A DNA stretch of 30,201 nt from a virus: positions 1 through 30,201 of IMG/VR virus record IMGVR_UViG_3300035698_003045. One strand, written 5' to 3'. Below are positions 15,976-21,988 of this stretch, piece after piece. Both the position numbers and the translations under genes were made by a program. How positions within the stretch are numbered: the stretch's first letter is position 1; the number at the start of each line of letters is the position of its first letter. The notes beneath the pieces are model-generated. The model was given only the letters and a program-made list of their open reading frames with translations. It was not told the DNA's origin and made no database searches.

Positions 15976-16873
15976 TGGCTAGTCTCTCCTGGCGCTGAAT
16001 TCGCGCCTGCTGTGCCCACTCTTCGTTGCTGGGTAGGTCGTCCTGGGGGGATGCACGACGCCCTGGCGAGGCGCGAGACTGGCGTGTCGCGCGATTGTTT
16101 GGCCTCTGGCCAGGGACGCAGTTCTCTCGCTTGCACCGCTCCAGAATGGGCCGCACATAGCGCGGGATAGGCGTCGTGCCTGAATCGATTGCTTCCTGAA
16201 GGGCCAGGCGGAACAGATGCTCGTCTCCAGCCATATCCCGTAGATCGCGCCACACCTGATCCGCCTCTCTCGAGCTCGGCATCACGCCAAACCTCTCTAG
16301 TAGCGCCCACAGAGGATCTCTGACCGGCGGTTCCGGTTCTGACGACGCCAAAACCTCGCGCGCGCGTGCTGTAGCTGATGTAGTATCCTGGGACGGGGAC
16401 GGGGACGGGGACGGGGACGGGGTGGACACACTAACACCGTTATGCCCTGCATTAGTAACGCCGTTACTAACAGTGTTACGCGGATCGGTGTCACACTCTT
16501 CGTCACGCCCTTCGTAACGCCCGTCTGCCCCTCGATTCCTATCGCGCCAATCCGCCTGGCGCTTGGCGTTGGCTTTGCGCTTGGCTTTGACCTCAGCCCC
16601 ATCTGGGTTGTATTCGAGATAGTCGTGGATCATGTGCCCGCCATCAGTGGGCTCCCACAGCCCGACTTCGACCAGGCGCTCGACACAAGCCGGCACCTCG
16701 GGTACCTGCGCCATGGCGCCGACAAGGGGCAGAGCGCCATCCGGGATGAACCCATCGGTTAACTGTGCGCCAGCATAGGTCAGCGCAGCGAGATACAAAT
16801 CCCGCGCGTCACGCCCGGCGGCAATCACCTTGGGATGCATGAAAAACTGATCGTCGATCTTGGCCCATGCCAT
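15962..16873 (-). CDS. Replication initiator / replisome organiser
   Basis: A 303-residue protein next to the helicase loader. The N-terminal ~95 residues have the winged-helix layout of phage replisome organisers: WAKIDDQFFMHPKVIAAGRD, then ARDLYLAALTYAGAQLTDGF and VERLVEVGLWEPTDGGHMIH. A basic stretch (AEVKAKRKANAKRQADWRDR) follows, then an Asn/Gly/Val segment, a Ser-Pro repeat (STPSPSPSPSPSQ), and a C-terminal helical domain (PLWALLERFGVMPSSREADQ) that may be DnaD-like. The Asn/Gly/Val segment is encoded by an array of dyads that may be the origin. ATG at 16871-16873. Confidence 0.78.
   Translation of the reverse strand: MAWAKIDDQFFMHPKVIAAGRDARDLYLAALTYAGAQLTDGFIPDGALPLVGAMAQVPEVPACVERLVEVGLWEPTDGGHMIHDYLEYNPDGAEVKAKRKANAKRQADWRDRNRGADGRYEGRDEECDTDPRNTVSNGVTNAGHNGVSVSTPSPSPSPSPSQDTTSATARAREVLASSEPEPPVRDPLWALLERFGVMPSSREADQVWRDLRDMAGDEHLFRLALQEAIDSGTTPIPRYVRPILERCKRENCVPGQRPNNRATRQSRASPGRRASPQDDLPSNEEWAQQARIQRQERLANADP
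16390..16424 (-). repeat. Hexanucleotide repeat coding a Ser-Pro linker
   Basis: Plus-strand unit GGGGAC repeated perfectly four times (16395-16418) with partial copies at both ends. It encodes the Ser-Pro repeat between the initiator's DNA-binding and C-terminal parts. Six-base units keep frame if copy number changes, so linker length could vary among variants. Confidence 0.9.
16430..16480. other. Candidate replication origin: dyad/iteron array in initiator gene
   Basis: Three copies of TAAC-NNN-GTTA lie at 16432-16442, 16456-16466 and 16468-16478, with centres 24 and 12 bases apart. The middle copy is a 19-base perfect palindrome, TTAGTAACGCCGTTACTAA (16452-16470). A partial copy (GTAACGCC) occurs at 16514-16521. 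Phage origins often lie in the initiator gene (lambda ori in O). The array is AT-richer than its surroundings. Repeated Asn-Gly-Val codons could also create part of this pattern. Confidence 0.5.
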
Positions 16874-16897
16874 AGGTTACTGTCTCCCCAACACAAC

Positions 16898-16920
16898 GCG
16901 GGAGGGACATGCCCTCCCGC
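16898..16920 (-). terminator. Hairpin upstream of initiator gene
   Basis: Perfect 9-base arms GCGGGAGGG (16898-16906) and CCCTCCCGC (16912-16920) with a 5-base loop, in the 54-base gap before the initiator start. The minus-strand sequence after it is GTTGTGTTGG, not a clean U-run. It may be a weak terminator or attenuator. Confidence 0.5.
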
Positions 16921-16927
16921 ACTCGGT

Positions 16928-17374
16928 CTATTCGCTTTCCGGGATGTACGCTGACAGGTCGCGAGCGATCGCCACGGTTGCCTGGTCATCGATCTGTAAC
17001 GGTGCTCCGGGCAGGTACTGCGCGGCTTTCTCGTAGAGGAACCCTTGCAGCGAAAGCAGTGTGGGAGCGTTGGTGTGGCACCACTCTTCTGCCTCTGCTA
17101 CGTCATAACTCACTGCCTTCTTGATCCGGATCGTAACGCCCTTGATGGGTTTCTTATTGCGATCTTCCTCGTACATCCGCAGAGCCTCAGCCCGCACATC
17201 CGCAGACGCCTTGGCTTCGCTATCGCGGGCAGTCGCCGCAGCAAGCGTCGTGGCGTCGAGTTGTCCGATGAGATCGGGGGCAACTTGGCGAAGTTTGGCA
17301 TCGATGGCAGTCGTGATCCTGGCTTGTTCCTCTTTGAGGCGCGATCGAGCGACGACATCTGTACCCTGATCCAT
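16928..17374 (-). CDS. Hypothetical early phage protein
   Basis: A 148-residue protein. It begins with a short charged helix (RSRLKEEQARITTAIDAKLR), continues with an Ala-rich helix (DATTLAAATARDSEAKAS), and ends in a conserved-looking domain: KKPIKGVTIRIKKAVSYDVA, EAEEWCHTNAPTLLSLQGFL, and QATVAIARDLSAYIP. This last part resembles a common uncharacterised protein found near recombination genes of many phages. ATG at 17372-17374 is a weak start with no clear ribosome site, and it lies inside the upstream gene by 265 bases, which suggests a frame break (see next entry). Confidence 0.65.
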   Translation of the reverse strand: MDQGTDVVARSRLKEEQARITTAIDAKLRQVAPDLIGQLDATTLAAATARDSEAKASADVRAEALRMYEEDRNKKPIKGVTIRIKKAVSYDVAEAEEWCHTNAPTLLSLQGFLYEKAAQYLPGAPLQIDDQATVAIARDLSAYIPESE

Positions 17375-17592
17375 GCACCGCGAGCGTTGTATTTGGCGCC
17401 TACGATCCAGCCGGGTTCCCTGCGCCCCTCTGGCGGCGTGACGAGCACCTGCTGTTTGATCTTGAACTCTGTGCCGCAATAACGGTTGATCCAGGACAGC
17501 GCCAGATCTCTGTCGGGAGTCTTGCCCTTGCGGGCGTCCACGGCGATCTCGTTCGCCCTGGCCGTACCGAACACGATTCTGTCGGGTGTCAT
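17110..17592 (-). CDS. Hypothetical early protein with doubtful C-terminus
   Basis: The frame is open for 160 codons, but only the first ~80 look like protein: IVFGTARANEIAVDARKGKT, then LSWINRYCGTEFKIKQQVLV and GWIVGAKYNARGAWIRVQ. The remainder is Arg/Pro/Cys-rich and antiparallel to nothing known; it looks like a shadow of the -1 frame, where the next gene lies. Either the two form one gene broken by a single-base loss, or the first lost its stop codon and now runs on. Start ATGA overlaps the upstream stop. No function assigned. Confidence 0.5.
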   Translation of the reverse strand: MTPDRIVFGTARANEIAVDARKGKTPDRDLALSWINRYCGTEFKIKQQVLVTPPEGRREPGWIVGAKYNARGAWIRVQMSSLDRASKRNKPGSRLPSMPNFAKLPPISSDNSTPRRLLRRLPAIAKPRRLRMCGLRLCGCTRKIAIRNPSRALRSGSRRQ

Positions 17593-18023
17593 GATGCCTC
17601 CTCCGCTCTCACAGTGGGCCTTCCCGCTTCTATCATGATGGGTTTGATGTCGATGGATGACTGAGCGTTGCCGACGCAGATACCTTGGCTGGCATAGCGG
17701 AACTGCAAGGCTCCGCTAGGCCATAGGCAGTCGACGCGCAGATCTGGAGCACTGAACTCGCCGGCCCACCTGCTCGGTGGCACGTGCCAGCAGAGATCAT
17801 CGGACGCTTCAGCACACTTCTCGATGTGCGAGTCTCCGTCTTCGTCGTACCACATTCCAAGAACGGTCATGCACATAAAGCCAGAGTCGTGTCGGTGGCG
17901 ATTGCCCACGACCACTATCTGCCCGTATACCCGGTCACTGGCTTTCCATTCGGTGGGGCGCCAGGCGACCTTGAGCAGATCGCTCTTTTTCCAGTTTTCG
18001 TACAGCTGTGGGTTTGCCATCAT
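17589..18023 (-). CDS. Hypothetical early protein
   Basis: A 144-residue protein of unknown function. Sequence is rich in Trp and Cys: NWKKSDLLKVAWRPTEWKAS, IVVVGNRHRHDSGFMCMTVL and CWHVPPSRWAGEFSAPDLRV. A beta-rich domain is likely; no catalytic motif is evident. AGGAGGG precedes a double ATG. It sits between two small genes in the early operon, with a 4-base overlap downstream. Confidence 0.6.
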   Translation of the reverse strand: MMANPQLYENWKKSDLLKVAWRPTEWKASDRVYGQIVVVGNRHRHDSGFMCMTVLGMWYDEDGDSHIEKCAEASDDLCWHVPPSRWAGEFSAPDLRVDCLWPSGALQFRYASQGICVGNAQSSIDIKPIMIEAGRPTVRAEEAS

Positions 18024-18028
18024 CCCTC

Positions 18029-18301
18029 CTAGTACGGCAACTCTGCGCAGTCCGGAAACGGCAGCCCTACGGGCCCCATCTCGTCAAGGGCTTTGTTGTA
18101 GGCGTCGTCCGATGGGGCCGCATTGTCGCGCTTGGCCTGCTCGTAGGCGCCGACCATGAAGTCGATCTCGTCCGAGGTCGGGCGCATGAACCCGACCTCG
18201 GCAACGATGTACTCGCGGACCGTCGCGTGCCCCTTGAGGCTGCCGCCGTCACGCTCGTACAGCGCGATGGCCCATGCCTCGGTGTATCCCGTGTGGTCCA
18301 T
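18029..18301 (-). CDS. Small hypothetical protein downstream of recT-like gene
   Basis: A 90-residue acidic protein: YTEAWAIALYERDGGSLKGH, then TVREYIVAEVGFMRPTSDEI and FMVGAYEQAKRDNAAPSDDA. Helical, no recognised family. Its ATG shares one base with the recT-like stop (TGATG), so the two are probably co-translated. Confidence 0.6.
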   Translation of the reverse strand: MDHTGYTEAWAIALYERDGGSLKGHATVREYIVAEVGFMRPTSDEIDFMVGAYEQAKRDNAAPSDDAYNKALDEMGPVGLPFPDCAELPY

Positions 18302-19242
18302 CAGAATAGACCCTCTTGCGCAGGTTCGAGCTCGGGCGCGGCCTGGCCGTCAACGTAGGCCTCCATGGCGGCCAGTGCATCATCCAGCGTGCCGCCGAAC
18401 TGCCCCACGCGCTCGATCGGTTTCCCAGCTGACTTGGAGAGCGCAGCAAACATGTCCTTGTCCGTTAGTGCCAGTTCATTCATCTTGGCCATGAACGTTT
18501 CGCGGTCGCTGAAACTCGCCGTCCAGTGGGGCCCGTCTTTAACCTCGCGGGCCGTGCTGTCGATCACGTCATCGTCCTGAGCGGCCACGGCCTCGCTGAT
18601 GTTGGCCAGCTCTTCCATGCGGTCCTGAGCCCGACCGATGCGCAGGTGCAGCTCGTTGATCCGGGTTGCCAGCGCGTCGGGATCGTCCCACACGTCGGCG
18701 TCGCCACCGTACTGACCGGCGACCATGCCATCGATCTCGTCCGCGCCCAGGCGGTTGCGCTCGACGTCCGGCGCGATCGCGCGGATGCCGGTGCTCAGTG
18801 CGCGGTATCGGAGCATGAGCACCGGCATCTTGTCCCACGTGAACCGGTTGCGCCCGGGCCAGCCGGCCTTGTCAGCTTCGGCCATAGTCAGCGTATGCAC
18901 GTACGGCTCGGTGGCGCCCTTGAGCCAGAACTCGATCACGCAACGCTGGTCCGTGCTCTCCTTGATCGCGTACGTGTGCCCGTCCTTGCGGTATTGGGCC
19001 ACCAGCACTTTGGTGAACTTGCCCACCTGGCCCTGACCAGGCGAGTAGAGCGACTGTACCGATTCCATGGGCCCCAGCCCCATCTCGCGGCCGGTGAGCA
19101 TGAGCACAACCGCCTTCTCTGGTGTGAGGTCTTTGTGCCCCAGGCCGGACCGGACGAACATCTCGCCCATCTGCATAAGCTCTGCGGTGCTGTACACCTG
19201 GAGCCCGTTGTGCTGTCGCACTGCAACTGCTGTGCTTGCCAT
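18301..19242 (-). CDS. RecT-like single-strand annealing protein
   Basis: A 313-residue recombinase of the RecT type, which anneals ssDNA during phage recombination and replication. Family features: TAELMQMGEMFVRSGLGHKD, then AVVLMLTGREMGLGPMESVQ (the helix and Gly-rich turn that opens the core), SLYSPGQGQVGKFTKVLVAQ, and WDKMPVLMLRYRALSTGIRA followed by GADEIDG, which matches the W-x-x-x-P-x-x-M-x-x-x-R-A and E-E/D-[LI] signature. The final ~110 residues are acidic and variable, ending QEGLF. Strong AGGAGG site before ATG. No paired exonuclease is recognised nearby. Confidence 0.8.
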   Translation of the reverse strand: MASTAVAVRQHNGLQVYSTAELMQMGEMFVRSGLGHKDLTPEKAVVLMLTGREMGLGPMESVQSLYSPGQGQVGKFTKVLVAQYRKDGHTYAIKESTDQRCVIEFWLKGATEPYVHTLTMAEADKAGWPGRNRFTWDKMPVLMLRYRALSTGIRAIAPDVERNRLGADEIDGMVAGQYGGDADVWDDPDALATRINELHLRIGRAQDRMEELANISEAVAAQDDDVIDSTAREVKDGPHWTASFSDRETFMAKMNELALTDKDMFAALSKSAGKPIERVGQFGGTLDDALAAMEAYVDGQAAPELEPAQEGLF

Positions 19243-19252
19243 GTTGTTCCTC

Positions 19253-19414
19253 CTACCCTACAATGGGTGTGACTGATTGCGGGGCGGGCGCGCCTTTGGT
19301 CGGCAAACTGTCAGGGGCGTCTGTCCCAATTGCCTCAGCATCGAGCGCCGCGTCATAGTCTGACAGCGCCCATCCGAACTCTTCTGCCTCTTCCTGCGCA
19401 ATGTCTGCTGCCAT
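19253..19414 (-). CDS. Short acidic hypothetical protein
   Basis: A 53-residue frame, MAADIAQEEAEEFGWALSDY and DAALDAEAIGTDAPDSLPT, ending 10 bases before the recT-like start. Acidic, possibly helical in its first half. Ribosome site is weak. Reality supported by tight packing and sensible composition only. Confidence 0.45.
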   Translation of the reverse strand: MAADIAQEEAEEFGWALSDYDAALDAEAIGTDAPDSLPTKGAPAPQSVTPIVG

Positions 19415-19431
19415 GCTATGGCTATCACCGA

Positions 19432-19578
19432 TCACTCGGTCTCGTCTCGCGTCATCTCGTCCACGCCCGCCGCGCCGATCAGGGCGGCTGCTACGCCAGC
19501 CAGCAGCAGGCCGTGCAGGACGAACACCACCGTTGCTACGATTGCGGCGATCGTTATCGCCACGTCTGCTCCCTTCAT
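19432..19578 (-). CDS. Small single-pass membrane protein
   Basis: A 48-residue protein below common size cut-offs. It is nearly all membrane segment: VAITIAAIVATVVFVLHGLL and LAGVAAALIGAAG, with a charged end DEMTRDETE. A strong AGGAGG lies 8 bases before the ATG. The larger frame on this strand (to 19585) is a shadow of it. Function unknown. Confidence 0.65.
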   Translation of the reverse strand: MKGADVAITIAAIVATVVFVLHGLLLAGVAAALIGAAGVDEMTRDETE

Positions 19579-19593
19579 ATCTCATACCTCCTC

Positions 19594-19875
19594 CTAGCTC
19601 CGCTTCTCTCGTGTCACCGCTTCTCTCGCGCAGTCATAGTCGGTCACAAACTGCGCGTAGCTCTGCCACTCCCGTATCTTGTCGCGCATTCGTTGGCGAA
19701 TCTCGCGACCCTTGGCTAGCATGGGTGTGTCTCCGTAGCGCTCTGCCTGTACTGCCATCACGCGATCTTCCTGGTCGATGAACTCGAGCACTGCCGCCGA
19801 CGATGCTCCTGGGAACTCGTATTGGGCTCGGCACACGTCTCGGACTGGCCTATGCTTCTTGTGTCGCTTGCTCAT
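19594..19875 (-). CDS. Hypothetical basic early protein
   Basis: A 93-residue protein, starting MSKRHKKHRPVRDVCRAQYE and rich in Arg/Glu helices (AKGREIRQRMRDKIREWQSY). No family recognised. Start chosen as the first ATG giving plausible composition; it overlaps the upstream membrane-protein gene by 26 bases. Possibly nucleic-acid binding because of its basic N-terminus. Confidence 0.5.
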   Translation of the reverse strand: MSKRHKKHRPVRDVCRAQYEFPGASSAAVLEFIDQEDRVMAVQAERYGDTPMLAKGREIRQRMRDKIREWQSYAQFVTDYDCAREAVTREKRS

Positions 19876-20182
19876 CGTCCGCCTTGCCCTGGGCTCGTAT
19901 ATGCGACCACACTGCAAGCACGATCTGGGAGCTGCCCAGCACTGCGTTGCCAACCATCACGATGGCGAACACCTCGGCGCATCCCGTCACCGACCACACC
20001 GCAGCCGCCACCAGCGTGTTGCCGCCAGCGACTTCGAGCCAGGCGTACTGCGACCAGTAGCGGCCGTATCGTGTGTGGTCATTCAGCGTGCGCACCAGGT
20101 AGGCGTAGGCTAGGCCCAAGAAGAACCAGAGGCCCGCGATCACCGGCCACTGCGACGACAGCGTGAATGTGACCATCTGCAT
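19850..20182 (-). CDS. Small multi-pass membrane protein
   Basis: A 110-residue protein with three likely membrane segments: WPVIAGLWFFLGLAYAYLV, a middle GGNTLVAAAVWSVTGC, and FAIVMVGNAVLGSSQIVLAV. A short charged tail ends it. The ATG overlaps the stop of the upstream 33-codon frame by one base (TGATG), following GGAGGAAAGGA. No holin context here; function unknown. Confidence 0.6.
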   Translation of the reverse strand: MQMVTFTLSSQWPVIAGLWFFLGLAYAYLVRTLNDHTRYGRYWSQYAWLEVAGGNTLVAAAVWSVTGCAEVFAIVMVGNAVLGSSQIVLAVWSHIRAQGKADDEQATQEA

Positions 20183-20283
20183 CACCGTCCTTTCCTCCAC
20201 CAGCCGCGGACGTTGCCAACGGTCACAATGGTGAGCGAGGACACGTAGGCCAGCGCGACCAGCGTCAGTAGAAAACCGGCCAT
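20182..20283 (-). CDS. Very small membrane protein
   Basis: A 33-residue frame, MAGFLLTLVALAYVSSLTIV then TVGNVRGWWRKGR: one hydrophobic segment and a basic Trp-rich end. The ATG overlaps the stop of the upstream frame (TAATG) and its stop overlaps the next start, as in coupled mini-genes. Too short for high confidence. Confidence 0.45.
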   Translation of the reverse strand: MAGFLLTLVALAYVSSLTIVTVGNVRGWWRKGR

Positions 20284-20414
20284 TATTGCGCCGCCGCCCC
20301 GTACTCGGGCTCGGGATCGACCAGAACCCTCGACTCCATCACACCCTCGACCTTGCGCAACCAGCCGATAGCTTTGAGCGACTCCTCCAACTCAGCAATC
20401 CGCGCATCCTGAGC
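20283..20414 (-). pseudogene. Displaced C-terminal frame of the upstream small gene
   Basis: Codons read AQDARIAELEESLKAIGWL then EGVMESRVLVDPEPEYGAAA, which look like real coiled-coil protein. They lie in the -1 frame of the preceding gene, whose own frame here becomes Arg/Ser-rich. One extra base near 20414-20425 would join them as ...DESAALIR-AQDARIAELEE. No start codon of its own is evident. Confidence 0.55.
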
Positions 20415-20614
20415 CGGATGAGCGCGGCTGACTCGTCTAGACGGGCCATCAGCACGGGCATGGCTTTTACGATGCCGCGCAGGCACGACAGCACTGTGCC
20501 TGCGTCCAGGGGCTCGCCTAACGGCTGCAGGCCCATCGTTTCGGAGACCCAATCGATGGACGCCCGCGCCGATGCGTTGCGCTTGTTGATCTGTGCCTGT
20601 GTCTTGGGACTCAT
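20339..20614 (-). CDS. Hypothetical early protein, probably frameshifted
   Basis: A 91-codon frame whose first ~66 residues look real: QAQINKRNASARASIDWVSE, then LDAGTVLSCLRGIVKAMPVL and MARLDESAALIR. After that the sensible frame is the -1 frame (previous entry). ATG overlaps the upstream stop (ATGA). No family recognised. It is one of four breaks of the same polarity in the early and control regions. Confidence 0.5.
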   Translation of the reverse strand: MSPKTQAQINKRNASARASIDWVSETMGLQPLGEPLDAGTVLSCLRGIVKAMPVLMARLDESAALIRLRMRGLLSWRSRSKLSAGCARSRV

Positions 20615-20808
20615 GCTGCTTCCTCCTCTTGTTCCTGTTCCTTGCCCACGTGGGCGGCCTGCAACATCTCTGCGATCTCGGGCGCCACGCGGACGATCAT
20701 GGCGTCCGCCTCTTCCTGCGTGGGGATCACGCGCGTGACCATGAACGGTCCGATCTGCGTGGTGACCTTGCGGTCCTCTTGTGTCTGGGTGCTCTCTTGC
20801 GGTACCAT
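20611..20808 (-). CDS. Small acidic hypothetical protein
   Basis: A 65-residue protein: TTQIGPFMVTRVIPTQEEAD, then AMIVRVAPEIAEMLQAAHVG and a Glu/Gln-rich tail (KEQEQEEEAA). It is the first minus-strand gene after the plus-strand insert at 20845-21309. No family recognised. Confidence 0.55.
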   Translation of the reverse strand: MVPQESTQTQEDRKVTTQIGPFMVTRVIPTQEEADAMIVRVAPEIAEMLQAAHVGKEQEQEEEAA

Positions 20809-20825
20809 GCTTGTAATCCTGTCCT

Positions 20826-20839
20826 ACCCCTCAAGGGGT
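20826..20839 (+). promoter_or_regulatory. Short inverted repeat covering the ribosome site of the plus-strand gene
   Basis: ACCCCT (20826-20831) and AGGGGT (20834-20839) form a compact hairpin, with a 2-base loop that would open somewhat in practice. The right arm contains the AAGGGG ribosome site of the gene starting at 20845, so it could lower its translation until melted. Confidence 0.5.
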
Positions 20840-20844
20840 GTGTG

Positions 20845-21309
20845 ATGGAGCCTGAGCAGATTATTACGTTGGCTGTAGCTATCTACGGCGCGGCCCTTGC
20901 CACATTCAATGCAGTGAGGGCATTCACCTATGAGCGGCGTCAGAGCGGACGACTCGAAGTCGACATTGATGCAATCGGCTACGGGCAGGCTAGTCATGTC
21001 GTGCTTGGTGCGATCAAGATGACCATCACCAACGTTGGCGTTAACGATGCGACCGTCGTGGCCATCGGTTTCCGGCAACGCGGTGACAAACGTAATCTGC
21101 CGATCGGTGCCAAGAGCGAGTTGCCGCGCACACTAGCAGGAACGCACCAATGCTCCTTTGATCTTGCGGCCAACGGCAGTCTGCCGCCGCTCAGTAGTAT
21201 CACTGGCCTTTGGGCCCGTGATACCCTTGGTCGCTATGCCCGCGTTCCTCGGCGGCGGCTTCGCGAGACGCTTGCAAAGCATCCGTGGCCAGACGCTCCA
21301 AAAGGCTGA
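20845..21309 (+). CDS. Plus-strand membrane-anchored accessory protein
   Basis: A 154-residue protein, one of the few on the plus strand. Residues ~5-27 form one membrane segment (IITLAVAIYGAALATFNAVR). The rest is a beta-rich domain: SGRLEVDIDAIGYG, IKMTITNVGVNDATVVAIGF, and LPRTLAGTHQCSFDLA, the layout of small anchored proteins in bacteria and temperate phages. Its 3' end overlaps the opposing gene at 21200-21424 by 110 bases. ATG follows AAGGGG at good spacing. Position against the early operon and a less GC-rich start suggest an acquired accessory (moron-type) gene; a surface or exclusion role is guesswork. Confidence 0.65.
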   Translation: MEPEQIITLAVAIYGAALATFNAVRAFTYERRQSGRLEVDIDAIGYGQASHVVLGAIKMTITNVGVNDATVVAIGFRQRGDKRNLPIGAKSELPRTLAGTHQCSFDLAANGSLPPLSSITGLWARDTLGRYARVPRRRLRETLAKHPWPDAPKG

Positions 21310-21424
21310 TCTGGTGCTGCACCTCTCGCCACGGTCGTCTGCCAACGCTCCATCCAAGCGTGAATGCCGATAGCGATGTGGTCGCCAGGCCCAAAGCCAG
21401 CGTGATCCAGTCTTGCACACTCAC
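21200..21424 (-). CDS. Small membrane protein downstream of repressor
   Basis: A 74-residue protein with one N-terminal membrane segment (ITLALGLATTSLSAFTLGW), then a helical charged part (WREVQHQISLLERLATDALQ). GTG start overlaps the repressor stop (GTGA), with AAGGAGG 7 bases upstream. It ends inside the convergent plus-strand gene. Function unknown. Confidence 0.6.
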   Translation of the reverse strand: MSVQDWITLALGLATTSLSAFTLGWSVGRRPWREVQHQISLLERLATDALQASREAAAEERGHSDQGYHGPKGQ

Positions 21425-21690
21425 GCTCCCACCTCCTTTGCCTCTGCGGGCTGCATGCCATCAGTACGCGCGAGCGTACTGATGGACTCATTCCTAGGCA
21501 AAATAACTGACACTATGTCGCCGTGCTTGTCGGGAAACGCTGCAATGAACGCATTCATTACCTTGAGCCCCGGCTTGCGTTCGCCGTTGAGAATCTTGAC
21601 CAACGTGCTCCTACTCAGGCCGAGATACGCGGCCAGTTCCGTCTTTGTTCTGTTCCCCTGACAACTCTTGACTAGCTCATCAAGCGTCAT
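21421..21690 (-). CDS. Cro/CI-type HTH repressor
   Basis: An 89-residue DNA-binding protein. Residues ~14-50 form the helix-turn-helix: KTELAAYLGLSRSTLVKILN followed by GERKPGLKVMNAFIAAF, the usual HTH_3 order. The start MTLDELVKSC is chosen because GAGGAGG lies 6 bases upstream; the longer frame crosses the promoter. There is no peptidase (LexA-like) domain, so it is Cro-sized. The promoter's -10 lies within the palindrome 21710-21726, so the protein may control its own gene. A 12-bp hairpin occurs inside the 3' coding part. Confidence 0.8.
   Translation of the reverse strand: MTLDELVKSCQGNRTKTELAAYLGLSRSTLVKILNGERKPGLKVMNAFIAAFPDKHGDIVSVILPRNESISTLARTDGMQPAEAKEVGA
21458..21485. other. 12-bp perfect inverted repeat inside repressor gene
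   Basis: Arms CCATCAGTACGC (21458-21469) and GCGTACTGATGG (21474-21485) are perfectly complementary around the 4-base loop GCGA, a GNRA-type tetraloop on plus-strand RNA. No U-run follows either side. It could be an operator, attenuator or antisense-RNA element. Confidence 0.7.
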
Positions 21691-21709
21691 GCTTCCCTCC
21701 TCGCGTACT

Positions 21710-21726
21710 ACTATACGCAGTATAGT
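21710..21726. promoter_or_regulatory. Palindromic operator candidate
   Basis: ACTATAC-GCA-GTATAGT is a perfect 7-bp inverted repeat with a 3-bp centre. It covers the -10 and start region of the minus-strand promoter next to a Cro/CI-type gene, the standard position of an autorepressor operator. Confidence 0.75.
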
Positions 21727-21747
21727 CGATAGAGACGCACTTGTCAA
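21719..21747 (-). promoter_or_regulatory. Sigma-70-type early promoter (minus strand)
   Basis: -35 TTGACA (21742-21747) is consensus; the spacer is 17 bases; -10 is TATACT (21719-21724). Transcription would start about 6-8 bases further down, near 21711, and read the repressor and early genes. The -10 is inside the palindrome 21710-21726. Confidence 0.85.
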
Positions 21748-21790
21748 GGACTCTTGTACGCATATTCGTCCACAACACGCTATTTCGGGT

Positions 21791-21796
21791 TATAAT
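21791..21796 (+). promoter_or_regulatory. -10 element for leaderless plus-strand transcript
   Basis: A perfect TATAAT ends six bases before ATG (21803). Transcription would begin at or next to the start codon, giving a leaderless mRNA as in lambda PRM-made cI. The -35 region is poor, so an activator may be needed. Confidence 0.6.
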
Positions 21797-21802
21797 CTAA
21801 GC

Positions 21803-21988
21803 ATGGATCAGAACATCCTCGGCAGCAGAATAGAAGACATGCTTGAGCTGCGCGAGTGGTCGGGTCGCAAGCTTGCGTTCAAGTCAGGTTTGACAAGCTC
21901 GCACGTGTCAAAGATCATCCGCCCGAGCTTGAGGACATCGATGTGCTGCGCCGCGAGCTGCAGGCGGCCGTCGACCAGGGGCAGGTGA
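21803..21988 (+). CDS. Truncated HTH repressor-like protein (chimeric end)
   Basis: A 61-codon frame, divergent from the other repressor. Residues 1-40 are a Cro/CI helix-turn-helix: GSRIEDMLELREWSGRKLAF, then KSGLTSSHVSKII. The normal family would continue for 20-150 residues; here the frame runs into the recombinase remnant out of frame and ends in Cys/Arg/Ser-rich sequence (SMCCAASCRRPSTRGR). GC content rises sharply near 21918. No ribosome site is seen; the transcript appears leaderless. It could still make a small DNA-binding protein, or be dead. Confidence 0.6.
   Translation: MDQNILGSRIEDMLELREWSGRKLAFKSGLTSSHVSKIIRPSLRTSMCCAASCRRPSTRGR

Noticed and set aside
16390-16480. CRISPR-like array
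   Set aside because: Repeats are 6-mers and short dyads inside a coding gene, without regular spacers.
19253-19585. 110-codon minus frame as one gene
   Set aside because: Its first half is an Arg/Gly-rich shadow of the 48-residue membrane protein, which has a strong ribosome site.
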